A stretch of 55,216 bases of DNA from Candidatus Eiseniibacteriota bacterium (GTDB taxonomy: Bacteria > Eisenbacteria > RBG-16-71-46 > CAIMUX01). The translations under genes and the position numbers were made by a program. The notes beneath the pieces were generated by a model. The model saw only the letters and a list, made by a program, of their open reading frames with translations, did not search any database and had not been told where the DNA came from. The stretch covers positions 1 to 55,216 of the forward strand of contig JAKQSZ010000015.1 of NCBI GenBank assembly GCA_029569475.1, read 5' to 3'. Of this stretch, positions 1-7,756 are shown in pieces (the stretch's first letter is position 1; the number at the start of each line of letters is the position of its first letter).

Positions 1-119
1 GGGAGAAACGAACCGTTCCTGGACCTTGCCGACGGCCAGGGGCGGGCTCCCGGGCGGCGCCGACCGGTCACGTTCAGGCCTGGAAGCACCCTAAGAGGGC
101 GTTGGTGGGGCCCACCGGG

Positions 120-527
120 TCATTCGGGTTTCCTATCGGCCGTGTTGGTCAGGGCCCCGCAGAAGAGCCCGGCGGCCGACGGCGCCGACAGGTGGAACAC
201 CCGGGCAATCAGTCCCGTCACGATCATGGCGACGCCCAGCACCAGGGCGGTGATCAGGCTGTACTTGAGGCCGTGCCGTTTCAGCGAGCTGAAGAACGAA
301 GGGCCCGACTGGAGCCCGATGGAGTAGACAAAGAGCACCAGCCCGATGACGTAGATGTTCTCCGGCAGGGTCAACCGGGCATCCAACGCCCCGAAGGCAA
401 TGCCGGCAAACAGCACCGCCGCCACCCCGAGATGGAAACCCGCGATGCGGATGCTCCCCGCCAGGTAGCCGGTGCCGATGACTGTGAAGAGCAGCAGAAG
501 CGGGTTTTCGGCCAACGCGTCAAGCAT
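120..527 (-). pseudogene. Truncated AspT/YidE-type permease fragment
   Basis: The 135-residue reading frame is almost entirely hydrophobic, with four or five membrane helices. It ends in L-F-C-G-A-L-T-N-T, the motif that closes the first transmembrane half of the AspT/YidE/YbjL putative antiporter family. Full members run to about 550 residues with two such halves around TrkA-C domains. Here the frame breaks straight after N-T and stops six codons later, so more than three quarters of the protein is missing. The start is an ATG with GGGGAG about ten bases upstream. The 119 bases left of the stop carry no recognisable continuation in any minus-strand frame, so this looks like a deletion or a decayed gene rather than one simple frameshift. 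A misassembly at the contig edge is the alternative. Family assignment is moderately sure. Confidence 0.6.
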
Positions 528-634
528 CCGCAGATGCTCCCCGAATCAGGCCGTCCCGGCAAGCCCCGATCGATACTCCAACGGCTGTGCCTGCCTGACT
601 CCAGGGACTTGTCCGAAAGGTCCTTCGCTCCGGC

Positions 635-662
635 GCCGCACCCGGATCCCGTCCTCGGCGGG
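635..662. repeat. Direct repeat copy 1 (28 bp)
   Basis: A 28-base stretch identical to positions 1684-1711. The second copy lies inside the secreted-protein gene at 1214 and encodes the P-H-P-D-P-V-L-G-G segment. This copy lies in decayed, apparently non-coding DNA and may be a trace of another member of the same protein family. Confidence 0.7.
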
Positions 663-677
663 CGCTTCTGCTTTCCC

Positions 678-1010
678 TCACCGCCCATGGTATTCGGTCA
701 GCTTGCAGCGGTCGGGCGGATCCATGATCCGGCCCTGCGGCAGGGTCCAGACGCGAACCAGTACGCCGCGAGGCTATCGAGTTCAGCGCGGCGGTGATCA
801 CGATGACCGATCCTGGATCTTGGTGTTCACGACGATCGATCGTCCCAGGCCCCTCTGCGCCAGTACGCCTTCTCCCAGTCCAAGCACCCACGTTGGCCCG
901 CAATTCGCAGAGTCGGCGTCGGCCGAGTCAACAAACTCGTAGTAAGCGCGGTAGCCGGGGGTTCGTGCGGGCCCACGAGAACTCGCATCGGGTGGATGAG
1001 CTCATCTGAA
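678..1010 (-). pseudogene. Frameshifted remnant of an unidentified gene
   Basis: No intact gene fills 528-1213, but the minus strand shows three protein-like stretches in consecutive frames. The first reads G-Y-R-A-Y-Y-E-F-V-D-S down to N-T-K-I-Q-D and stops at 798-800. The second reads S-V-I-V-I-T-A-A-L-N-S-I-A around 770-810. The third reads V-L-V-R-V-W-T-L-P-Q-G-R-I-M-D and stops at 678-680. Joined with two frameshifts they give a continuous plausible C-terminal domain of about 100 residues. I do not recognise the family. The rest of 528-1213 holds one copy of a 28-bp repeat (635-662) and the ribosome binding site of the next gene; nothing else stands out. Two sequencing errors close together could also produce this picture. 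Confidence 0.35.
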
Positions 1011-1213
1011 GTCGCGCACAAGAGAGCCCTCGCTTCCCCTCCGCCGGGGGGAGTAGGATGACGTCCGCGTGAGCGGGACGCGCATCGCACCGATGTGGCC
1101 AGCGATCGCCGCCCCTGGCTCCTGTCCCCCGTTTCGCTCGCGCCTGTCGGGGGGAGGGAGAGAGCAACAGGCCATGCGCGAAAGGGGGGTTCGCCGAGAA
1201 GGAGGACCGGACG

Positions 1214-2572
1214 ATGAAGTTGGGCTCATGGGGAGTGCTGCTCCTGCTCTGGATGGCCCGGGATTCCCAGGCGAGCGCAAACGTTAATGGCGTGCTCCTT
1301 CTTCATGCCGACACGAGGATTGAGTTCACGGCCGGCGTGTCGGAGTACTGCGGCCTCTCCTCCGCGATCGACTGCCCGTCGGTCATCACGGATCTGCCGG
1401 CCGACTCCTCACGAACCTATGTCATCTATGTCCTTGCGGCCATCCCGGACACCTCCCAGGCGCGCCTGCGCGGCCTGACGTTCGGGGTGACCTACGACTC
1501 GACCTCCCTCGTCATCGTCGATCACGGTTCGTGCGGGGACGAGGAGTACCCAACGGCCGACTGGCCGTCACCGAACACCGGGACATCGGTGGTCTGGCTG
1601 GGAACCGTCATCGATCACCTCGCCGAGGTCTACTGGTTTGCCGCCCATACCTACGGAAGCGCTCCCACCTCCCTCGCGCTGGTGCCGCACCCGGATCCCG
1701 TCCTCGGCGGGAACTTCGCGGACGATTCCGTGCCGGCTCAGCTGGAGTCCATCGCCGGATACGGACAACTTGGATTCGGGCAACCGGGGCGCCTGCCCGC
1801 CTGCTCGAGCACCCGCGGCGCCGGCGAGAACTACCTCCCCTCGGGTTTCCAGGGCAACGGCGGTACCGGTCCCCCGCCGCTGGCCAACGCGGATGAGTAC
1901 ATCACCATAGCTCCCGGGAACCGAGTGGTCCTCGAGGGGGAAGGGACCCGACATGAACTCGCGGGTGGCGATCTGCTGCACGTATTCATCCGGGACGGGG
2001 TGTGCCAGATCAACGGCGTACGCTACCGTCCACAGCCGGAGCCGCCGCCGCGCCTACACCCGGTCGCGGATCTTCGCAGCCTCTATCGGGCCGTACCGGA
2101 GGTCATCGACTACCTCGAGTCTCATTCGGGCGATTCCCTCCAGCTCTGGAACGACGCGGCCGACAGTTGGGGGCGCCAGGTGGACCTGCTCTACTGGCAG
2201 CTCCGGTACTCCTACGCACGGGAGTTGGAGGGCGGAACCCCTCCGCGCGTCGCGGCCGAGCGCGTCGCGATCGAGGCGGCGAGGTCGCCGTTGGTCGAGA
2301 CGGCTGCGGCTGTCGGCGACCACTATGTCACTTGCTGGTTGTGGGGACGACCCCAAGGGGAGCAACTCGATCTTCACGACCCAGGTCCTCGGCGCGACGC
2401 CCGGGATCCCATGACGGAAGCGGACGCGGAGGCTCTTCTTCGGGTGCTAAGGCGGATCGCTGAACGGCCCACTTATCCGCTATTGCTGCGAAACGGGTAT
2501 GACATGCCGCTCCCGTCCTCCCTGAGCCGATCGCCCACCAGAATCGACGCCAACCGGGACACCTCCCGCTGA
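1214..2572 (+). CDS. Secreted protein with cohesin-like N-terminal domain
   Basis: This 452-residue protein starts with a short signal peptide (K2, hydrophobic core G-V-L-L-L-L-W-M, cleavage near S-Q-A-S-A). The start has GAAGGAGG about eight bases upstream. Residues ~25-215 contain a beta-rich segment with paired cysteines and the phrase R-L-R-G-L-T-F-G-V-T-Y-D, as in cohesin-like folds. A conserved-looking core P-H-P-D-P-V-L-G-G-N-F-A-D-D-S-V-P and G-Y-G-Q-L-G-F-G follows, which I associate with secreted proteins of uncultured FCB-type bacteria. The C-terminal ~190 residues are charged and helical, with no sorting signal I recognise. The function is unknown; a cell-surface or extracellular role is inferred from the signal peptide and from its secreted neighbours downstream. 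The gene is convergent with the lipoprotein gene that ends at 2812. Confidence 0.8.
   Translation: MKLGSWGVLLLLWMARDSQASANVNGVLLLHADTRIEFTAGVSEYCGLSSAIDCPSVITDLPADSSRTYVIYVLAAIPDTSQARLRGLTFGVTYDSTSLVIVDHGSCGDEEYPTADWPSPNTGTSVVWLGTVIDHLAEVYWFAAHTYGSAPTSLALVPHPDPVLGGNFADDSVPAQLESIAGYGQLGFGQPGRLPACSSTRGAGENYLPSGFQGNGGTGPPPLANADEYITIAPGNRVVLEGEGTRHELAGGDLLHVFIRDGVCQINGVRYRPQPEPPPRLHPVADLRSLYRAVPEVIDYLESHSGDSLQLWNDAADSWGRQVDLLYWQLRYSYARELEGGTPPRVAAERVAIEAARSPLVETAAAVGDHYVTCWLWGRPQGEQLDLHDPGPRRDARDPMTEADAEALLRVLRRIAERPTYPLLLRNGYDMPLPSSLSRSPTRIDANRDTSR
1684..1711. repeat. Direct repeat copy 2 (28 bp)
   Basis: Identical to 635-662 and located inside the secreted-protein gene, where it encodes the P-H-P-D-P-V-L-G-G core. 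Confidence 0.7.
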
Positions 2573-2733
2573 GTTGTCGCGATTGTAGCGCTCAGGTGCG
2601 TTTCCCGGAAGCGCTTCGTCGGCTCATCGACCGGGGCCGGCCGGTGCGCGGGGACGTGGGTCGGAGCGTCGGAAACGGAGGCGAATCCGGCGGAGGTGAA
2701 GATCGTTCACCCCCGCCGGCGACGCACGTGGGG

Positions 2734-2767
2734 CTGGTCCGCCGGCACGCGCGGCTGGCCGGACCAG
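2734..2767. terminator. Weak inverted repeat between convergent genes
   Basis: CTGGTCCG (2734-2741) is repeated in inverse orientation as CGGACCAG (2760-2767), with an 18-base GC-rich loop. It sits between two convergent genes, so a termination role is plausible, but there is no T-run on either side. The rest of 2573-2811 shows nothing. Confidence 0.3.
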
Positions 2768-2811
2768 TCGTCGCTCCGCGCCGCCGACGGCGTGTGCGGT
2801 GGGCTGTTGGA

Positions 2812-4746
2812 TCAGTCCTCGCGCCCCAACAGCACCTGGCACTCGACGAACATCTCATTGATCGCCGTCACCGCCTGGTGGATGTCGCCGAGGCTGGCGC
2901 CCCCGACCGTTCCGTAGGCGAGCGATTGGTTGGCGAGGGTCAGCAGACCGCCCACCGTGACCGGCAGGTTCTCGTTGCCCAGCGCGGCGAGTACGCTGGG
3001 CGCGATGGTGAAGGTGCCGGCCGTTGTCGTCATGCGGCGGCTGAGGGCCACCCCGGAGAGGGTTTCGTCCAGCCTGGTGTTGAGCGCCAGGGCGAGGGTC
3101 TGTCCGAGGAAGACGTTCTTGATGCGTCCGCTCTTGAGCGGCAGGGGCGGGCTGGTGTTGCAGGATCCTTCATCGATCACGCCATCGCCCAGGTTGCTGG
3201 GAAGCGTGGTCGGAGTCTGGCCTGCCGGCAGGAGCCGGCTGATGCATCCCTCGCTGCCATCGGCAAAGGTCACCGACCGGCCGCTCACGCCCAGGACGAG
3301 TGGCGAGTCCGGCGTGACCAGGCGCTGCAGGGTCTCGCTGCGCCGCTCGCCGTTGAAGCGGCCGTTGTTGCTCCAGCCGCCCTGGGTCAGCGTGCAGTGC
3401 TCCCGGCTCGGAGGCGGGCACGGGTTGGGGTCGCAGGAGGTTCCGTCGCCCTCGTATTCGCCGCCGGCCTGCGCGCAAGCCGCGGCGCTGAGAATCTCGC
3501 AAGTCCCGTCGGGCAGGCAGCAGGCTCCGCTGGGGACATCACGGCTGTGCAGGCCGGCGTCCCGCGTGCGGTCATCCTGTCCGGGCGCGAGGCTGAAGAG
3601 AGCGGTCGTGCCTGCCTCCAGCGCGTCGGAGTCGAGTCCGTCGTCGCTGCCCTGATCCGCCGGGCTGAACTCGTAGCCATCGGGGAGGGTGAAGCGGACG
3701 CGGTAGTCCCCCGGAGCGAGTTCGCCGAAGAGGTAGCTGCCGTCGTCGTTGGTCACCTGCGTGGCGAGGACGACGCCGCCCGCGTCCAGCAGTTCGACCG
3801 TGACGCCGCCCTTGCCGAGTTCTCCCTCATCCTGGATGCCATCGTGGTCGGTGTCGAGCCAGACCCGGTCGCCGATCGAGCCGACCGGCAGGTGGATCCC
3901 CGCGTCGCGTGTGCGGTCGGTCTGGCCGGCGGCAAGATCGAAGCAGGCGGTCATCCCGCCCTCGGCGGCATCGCTGTCGAGCGCATCGTCGAGGCCCTGA
4001 TCCGCCGGGCTGAAGAGGTAGCCTTCGGGGAGGCCGAAATGGATCCGGTAGCTGCCCGGCTCCACGCCGGTAAAGAGGTAGTGGCCGGCGCCGTCGGTGA
4101 TCAGGGTGTCGACGGGCATACCGGCGCAGGTCAGCAGGATGACCTGGACGTCGGGCCGGCCACTCTCGTTCTCGTCCTGGATCCCATCGCGGTCGGCATC
4201 GATCCATACACGATCACCGACACTGGCGGGGGGTGCACCCGGGTAGACCCCGGCGTCCCAGGAAAAGTCCAACTCGAGGGAGTCAAGGGTCGTGCAAACC
4301 GTGAAGCCGGTGGAGGGATCCGGATCGCTGTCCGTGCTGTTGTTCGATCCCTGATCCGGCAGCGTGAACGTCCAGCCGTCCGGGCGGTGGAAGTACAGCT
4401 TGTAGTCGCCCGGGCGGGGGTTGATGAAGCCGACGAAGCCCTGAGCGTCGCTGGTGTCGCGCGCCACGAAGACCCCGTCACAGGTGTACAGGTCCACGAG
4501 GACACCCGCGACGCCTGGCTCAACCCGCGGCGGATCCTGGATGCCGTCACGGTCGACATCATGCCAGACGCGGTCCCCGATGAACTGGTACACCGGCACG
4601 TCCTGCGGCAGGGGATCCTGAAGTCCGGGTTCGAGCGCCGCCATGTCCTGGACAGGCGCCGTCACCTGCTTGGAGTCGTTCTGGCATCCAAGTGCCAGGA
4701 CCATCAGGACCAGCGTGAACAAGCAGAGATGGAACGGAGACCGCAT
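2812..4746 (-). CDS. Lipoprotein with three SdrD B-like repeats
   Basis: This is a 644-residue surface protein. The signal peptide ends in the lipobox L-A-L-G-C, so Cys21 should be lipidated. Three tandem repeats of about 110 residues follow (roughly 57-167, 172-285 and 290-400). Each opens with G-D-R-V-W-x-D-x-D-x-D-G-I-Q-D, carries P-G-x-Y-x-x-x-F in the middle and ends near D-A-G. This is the SdrD B-like (collagen-binding B-type) domain, whose D-x-D-x-D-G loop binds calcium. A cysteine-rich stretch A-C-C-L-P-D-G-T-C follows at ~405-445, then ~200 residues I cannot name. The role is probably adhesive or structural on the cell surface (inference). The start has GAGGAGG six bases upstream. 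The next gene upstream on this strand, ending at 4933, is also exported. Confidence 0.85.
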   Translation of the reverse strand: MRSPFHLCLFTLVLMVLALGCQNDSKQVTAPVQDMAALEPGLQDPLPQDVPVYQFIGDRVWHDVDRDGIQDPPRVEPGVAGVLVDLYTCDGVFVARDTSDAQGFVGFINPRPGDYKLYFHRPDGWTFTLPDQGSNNSTDSDPDPSTGFTVCTTLDSLELDFSWDAGVYPGAPPASVGDRVWIDADRDGIQDENESGRPDVQVILLTCAGMPVDTLITDGAGHYLFTGVEPGSYRIHFGLPEGYLFSPADQGLDDALDSDAAEGGMTACFDLAAGQTDRTRDAGIHLPVGSIGDRVWLDTDHDGIQDEGELGKGGVTVELLDAGGVVLATQVTNDDGSYLFGELAPGDYRVRFTLPDGYEFSPADQGSDDGLDSDALEAGTTALFSLAPGQDDRTRDAGLHSRDVPSGACCLPDGTCEILSAAACAQAGGEYEGDGTSCDPNPCPPPSREHCTLTQGGWSNNGRFNGERRSETLQRLVTPDSPLVLGVSGRSVTFADGSEGCISRLLPAGQTPTTLPSNLGDGVIDEGSCNTSPPLPLKSGRIKNVFLGQTLALALNTRLDETLSGVALSRRMTTTAGTFTIAPSVLAALGNENLPVTVGGLLTLANQSLAYGTVGGASLGDIHQAVTAINEMFVECQVLLGRED

Positions 4747-4932
4747 GGATCCTCCTCGCGATCAGGAGTGAACGTCGACGACGCGGCCGCCAGTAGGGAT
4801 GCGGCCGCCGGTTGTTGGAATCGCCGACGGGCTGTCATCGAACCTCTCACGCCGGCCTGGCGAGGCAGGGCGGCCGCGCTCGAGCCGGCGTGGGAGAGAG
4901 CGTGTGTGCGAGCGAAAGGGTGGTGTGTCCGC

Positions 4933-5613
4933 CTATGACGTCTTCGCGGCGGCCCGGCGGCGCCGCCAGGCGGCCATGCCTGTGCCGATCAGCCCCGTGC
5001 CCAGGAGCAGCAGGGAGGAAGCCTCGGGCACAGGTCCGATCAGGTCCTGCCCGGAACCGGAGATGGAGCGGTAGTAACCGGCGCTCGACCATTGTCCCTG
5101 GGCCGCGCTTACGATGTCCTGCGCCAGGTCGTAGTCGAACCCGAAGCCCCAGCTATCGACCAGGAAGTTGCCCGTCGCGAGGTCGTAGTCGGTGTCGTAG
5201 AGCACTTCCCAGATCGCGATCTGGGTTGCGCCGGCCTGGTCGGCCGATCCGGGACTGGCGCCGTAGGTCCGGTAGATCCACGCGGCAGTTCCACCGTTGC
5301 CTCGCTCGGTCCCGTTGGGGATCGTCCCGTTCAAATCCGGGTGGGACGTGTCGTAAAGGTCGTAATCGTGGGAGGCGCCGAGGCCGGCGTCCGTGGTGAT
5401 GTCGGCGCAGTACAGATAGCCGGTGGCGTCTCCGCCCGGACCGCCGACATAGCCGACAAAGGCCCCGACCTGGGCACCCCAGACTTGACCACCAACGGTC
5501 CCGCCGGCGATTCCGTCGGTGAGCCCCCAGTCCAGGTACAAGACGACCGCGCCGGCCGGCGCGGTCAGGCCCAGGCCGAGCAGCAAAGCAAAGGCGACGA
5601 TAGCGACCTTCAT
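4933..5613 (-). CDS. PEP-CTERM protein with thioester (TQXA-like) domain
   Basis: This is a 226-residue exported protein. The signal peptide covers residues 1-22. The C-terminus is a textbook PEP-CTERM tail: V-P-E at 195-197, a hydrophobic helix and a run of five arginines from 217. Such tails are cut and anchored by an exosortase. The central part matches the thioester domain of Gram-positive adhesins: Cys69 in G-Y-L-Y-C-A-D-I and Gln131 in T-Q-I-A-I-W-E, the pair that forms the internal Cys-Gln thioester used to bind host or surface amines. I chose the ATG at 5613 because GGGAGG lies seven bases upstream; earlier in-frame starts would put non-secretory sequence before the signal peptide. 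No exosortase gene is in the window. The PEP-CTERM call is firm. The thioester call rests on two motifs and their spacing. Confidence 0.8.
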   Translation of the reverse strand: MKVAIVAFALLLGLGLTAPAGAVVLYLDWGLTDGIAGGTVGGQVWGAQVGAFVGYVGGPGGDATGYLYCADITTDAGLGASHDYDLYDTSHPDLNGTIPNGTERGNGGTAAWIYRTYGASPGSADQAGATQIAIWEVLYDTDYDLATGNFLVDSWGFGFDYDLAQDIVSAAQGQWSSAGYYRSISGSGQDLIGPVPEASSLLLLGTGLIGTGMAAWRRRRAAAKTS

Positions 5614-5664
5614 GCAAACCTCCCGATAGGAAGTACTGGATTTCGTGTCTTCGGACCCAAAGAA

Positions 5665-5704
5665 ACAGCAGACCAGGATCAAACCGACCATCCTGGTCTG
5701 CTGT
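5665..5704 (-). promoter_or_regulatory. Perfect 15-bp hairpin in PEP-CTERM leader
   Basis: CAGCAGACCAGGAT (5666-5679) and its exact complement (5690-5703) flank a ten-base loop, with one more A-T pair outside. On the minus strand the hairpin is followed by TTTCTTT, the look of an intrinsic terminator. It lies about 50 bases before the start codon of the PEP-CTERM gene and downstream of the predicted promoter, so it could act as an attenuator or as an upstream terminator. Confidence 0.65.
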
Positions 5705-5827
5705 CCAAATCGTCCTGAGGCTGTAGGATCCGCCGGCCGGGTTCGGTGACGCGACTTCCCCCGGGCACGACTCCGAGCTCCGCGAGAACGTTCGCTCAGA
5801 CGGGCCCTTCCTCCGATATAGAGGCAA

Positions 5828-5856
5828 GTATAACCCTTGCGGTGAATTGACGGCAA
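5828..5856 (-). promoter_or_regulatory. Predicted sigma-70 promoter of PEP-CTERM gene
   Basis: On the minus strand, TTGCCG (5856-5851) and TTATAC (5833-5828) are separated by exactly 17 bases. The implied transcript would have a leader of about 210 nt that contains the perfect hairpin at 5665-5704. I saw no clear sigma-54 box. Confidence 0.5.
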
Positions 5857-6010
5857 GTCTCTTGTTCAAGAAGTCTGCCGGCCGGTGAGGGGCGCCACCG
5901 GGCCAGGATTCCTGGCGGGGATGGATTTGAGGGTTGACTTCCGGCGAGCGTCATGCCAAGGTCCGCCCGTAGCAATGATCCTATCAAGCTTCCCGAAAGG
6001 AGGGCGCCAG

Positions 6011-6070
6011 ATGACAGCTCAAGTTCTTGCCGAAGCGTTGGTGCGTCCCCGGGAAGCCGCCGCTCGCTGA
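6011..6070 (+). CDS. Possible 19-residue small ORF
   Basis: An ATG at 6011 follows a strong ribosome binding site, AAAGGAGG, seven bases away, and opens a frame of only 19 codons (begins M-T-A-Q-V-L-A-E-A-L) before TGA. A TTGACT hexamer at about 5934 could serve as a -35 box. It may be a leader peptide, a small protein or the stump of a lost gene. From 6071 to the rsgA start at 6435 I see no gene, repeat or RNA. Confidence 0.3.
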   Translation: MTAQVLAEALVRPREAAAR

Positions 6071-6434
6071 AACTGGCGAATCCTCCCTGTTTCGCGGAGC
6101 ATCCTGCCCGGCTATCCCCGGCACGCGCCTCCGGCTATCAACCGCTCCATTCCGAGAGGTCCCGTCGGGAATCGAGCCCTGATTCAGCCATAACGAGACT
6201 GATCCAACCCTGATCCGCTGCCGGCCGGAACTCGGCCGCGTGAATCGGGCGAGGGCAGCCGTTCACCTGGCATCGGGAACGCCCGATGGACCCATCGGCC
6301 GAGATGAACCAACGGTCCCAACGGCCGGTGGCGCTCGCGACGGCGCGGCCCGGCGAGGTCGTCTCTCGCCGTAGGACCGCCCTCGTGCGCCCGCTCCGCG
6401 GGATTCCCTGATTCCAAGTGAGGTGCAGAACACC

Positions 6435-7508
6435 ATGAACCTGCAATGCCTGGGATGGACCCCATCCCTCGCCACGGATTTCACATCGACAGGCCTCCCC
6501 GGCTGTATCGCGGGGCGGGTCGCGGCCGAACACCGGGACCGTTACGTCGTGCTCTCGGAGCAGGGCGAGGCGGCGGCCGAGATCACCGGACGGCTCCGTT
6601 ACGCCGCGGCTTCCCGGCTGGAGCTGCCGACGGTCGGCGATTGGGTCGTCCTGCAACCCTGCGGCGACGGATTCGCCGTCATCCACTCCGTGTTGCCCCG
6701 CCGGACCCTCTTCCTGCGCAAGGTACCCGGGGAGTTGACCGAACCGCAGCCGGTCTCGGCCAACGTGGACGTCGTTTTCGTGGTCACCGATAGCGAGGCC
6801 GACTTCAGCCCGCGCCGGATCGAGCGCTATCTGCTGCTGACCCGGGAGAGCGGGGCCGAGCCGGCCATCGTGATCAACAAGGCCGATCTGCGCCCGCAGA
6901 TCGAGGAGTTGGTGCGGTCCGCTTCGGCCGTTTCCGGAGGCGCCAGGGTCCTCGCCGCCTCGGCCCAGGACGGCACGGGCCTCGGGGAGATGGCCTCGTT
7001 GCTCGAGGGGGCGCGCACCGGCGCCTTCATCGGATCCTCCGGGGTCGGGAAATCAAGCCTGATCAACGCGCTGCTGGGGGAGACGACGCTGCGCACCACC
7101 GCGGTGCGGGAGTGGGACGGCAAAGGTCGCCACACGACGACGTCGCGGCAGCTTCTCGTTCTGCCCGGCGGCGGCATCGTCATCGACACGCCGGGCATGC
7201 GGGAAGTCCAGCTCTGGGCCGAGGAAGAGAGCCTGGGCGCGGCCTTTCCGGACATCGAGGAGCTCGCCGCCGGCTGCCGCTTCTCGGACTGCCGGCACCA
7301 GGAGGAGCCTGGCTGCGCCGTCCTGCTCGCGCTGGAGAACGGAGAGCTGGCCCAGGACCGCTACGAGAGCTACCGCAAGCTCTGTCGCGAGCTGAAGTTC
7401 CTGGCCGGCCGCCAGGACGTCCGGCTTCGCCAGGCGGAACAAGCTCGCTGGAAGAGCATCTCGAAGTCTGTGAAACACGTGATGAAGGCCAAGTACGGGC
7501 ACAATTGA
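6435..7508 (+). CDS. rsgA: Ribosome small subunit-dependent GTPase RsgA
   Basis: RsgA is a circularly permuted GTPase that checks late 30S ribosome assembly in the cytoplasm. The order here is right: an N-terminal OB fold (~1-95), then G4 V-I-N-K-A-D before G1 G-S-S-G-V-G-K-S-S-L-I-N and G3 D-T-P-G-M-R-E. A C-terminal zinc finger follows with C-R-F-S-D-C-x-H-x5-C. The length of 357 residues is slightly above the usual 300-350. I prefer the ATG at 6435, which has GAGGTG nine bases upstream; a GTG four codons earlier is possible but lies inside that ribosome binding site. The gene stands alone, with the defence-like helicase-nuclease gene 250 bases downstream on the same strand. Confidence 0.93.
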   Translation: MNLQCLGWTPSLATDFTSTGLPGCIAGRVAAEHRDRYVVLSEQGEAAAEITGRLRYAAASRLELPTVGDWVVLQPCGDGFAVIHSVLPRRTLFLRKVPGELTEPQPVSANVDVVFVVTDSEADFSPRRIERYLLLTRESGAEPAIVINKADLRPQIEELVRSASAVSGGARVLAASAQDGTGLGEMASLLEGARTGAFIGSSGVGKSSLINALLGETTLRTTAVREWDGKGRHTTTSRQLLVLPGGGIVIDTPGMREVQLWAEEESLGAAFPDIEELAAGCRFSDCRHQEEPGCAVLLALENGELAQDRYESYRKLCRELKFLAGRQDVRLRQAEQARWKSISKSVKHVMKAKYGHN

Positions 7509-7756
7509 CGCGCCAGGGAAGGAGGAAGACCCATGATACCCGTGTTGATGGACGCAGGCGCTGTCGCCGAGGGTCGTCCGCCGCCGGGCCGGTGGGCCGC
7601 GGCGATAGCGTCCCGTCCGGTTGCGAGCCATCCGGACGCACCTGGAGTCGAGGGTATCGGGCTGCGAGCGATCCGGAGGAATGGGGAGCCGAGCGTTTCC
7701 GACGGGAGCGTGGTCGTGTATCTTGGATTGGGTTTGGACGTGACCCACGAGGACCC

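Noticed and set aside
2596..4938. 780-codon open frame on the plus strand
   Set aside because: It runs antisense to the SdrD-repeat lipoprotein, has no homologous motif, and arises from high GC at third codon positions.
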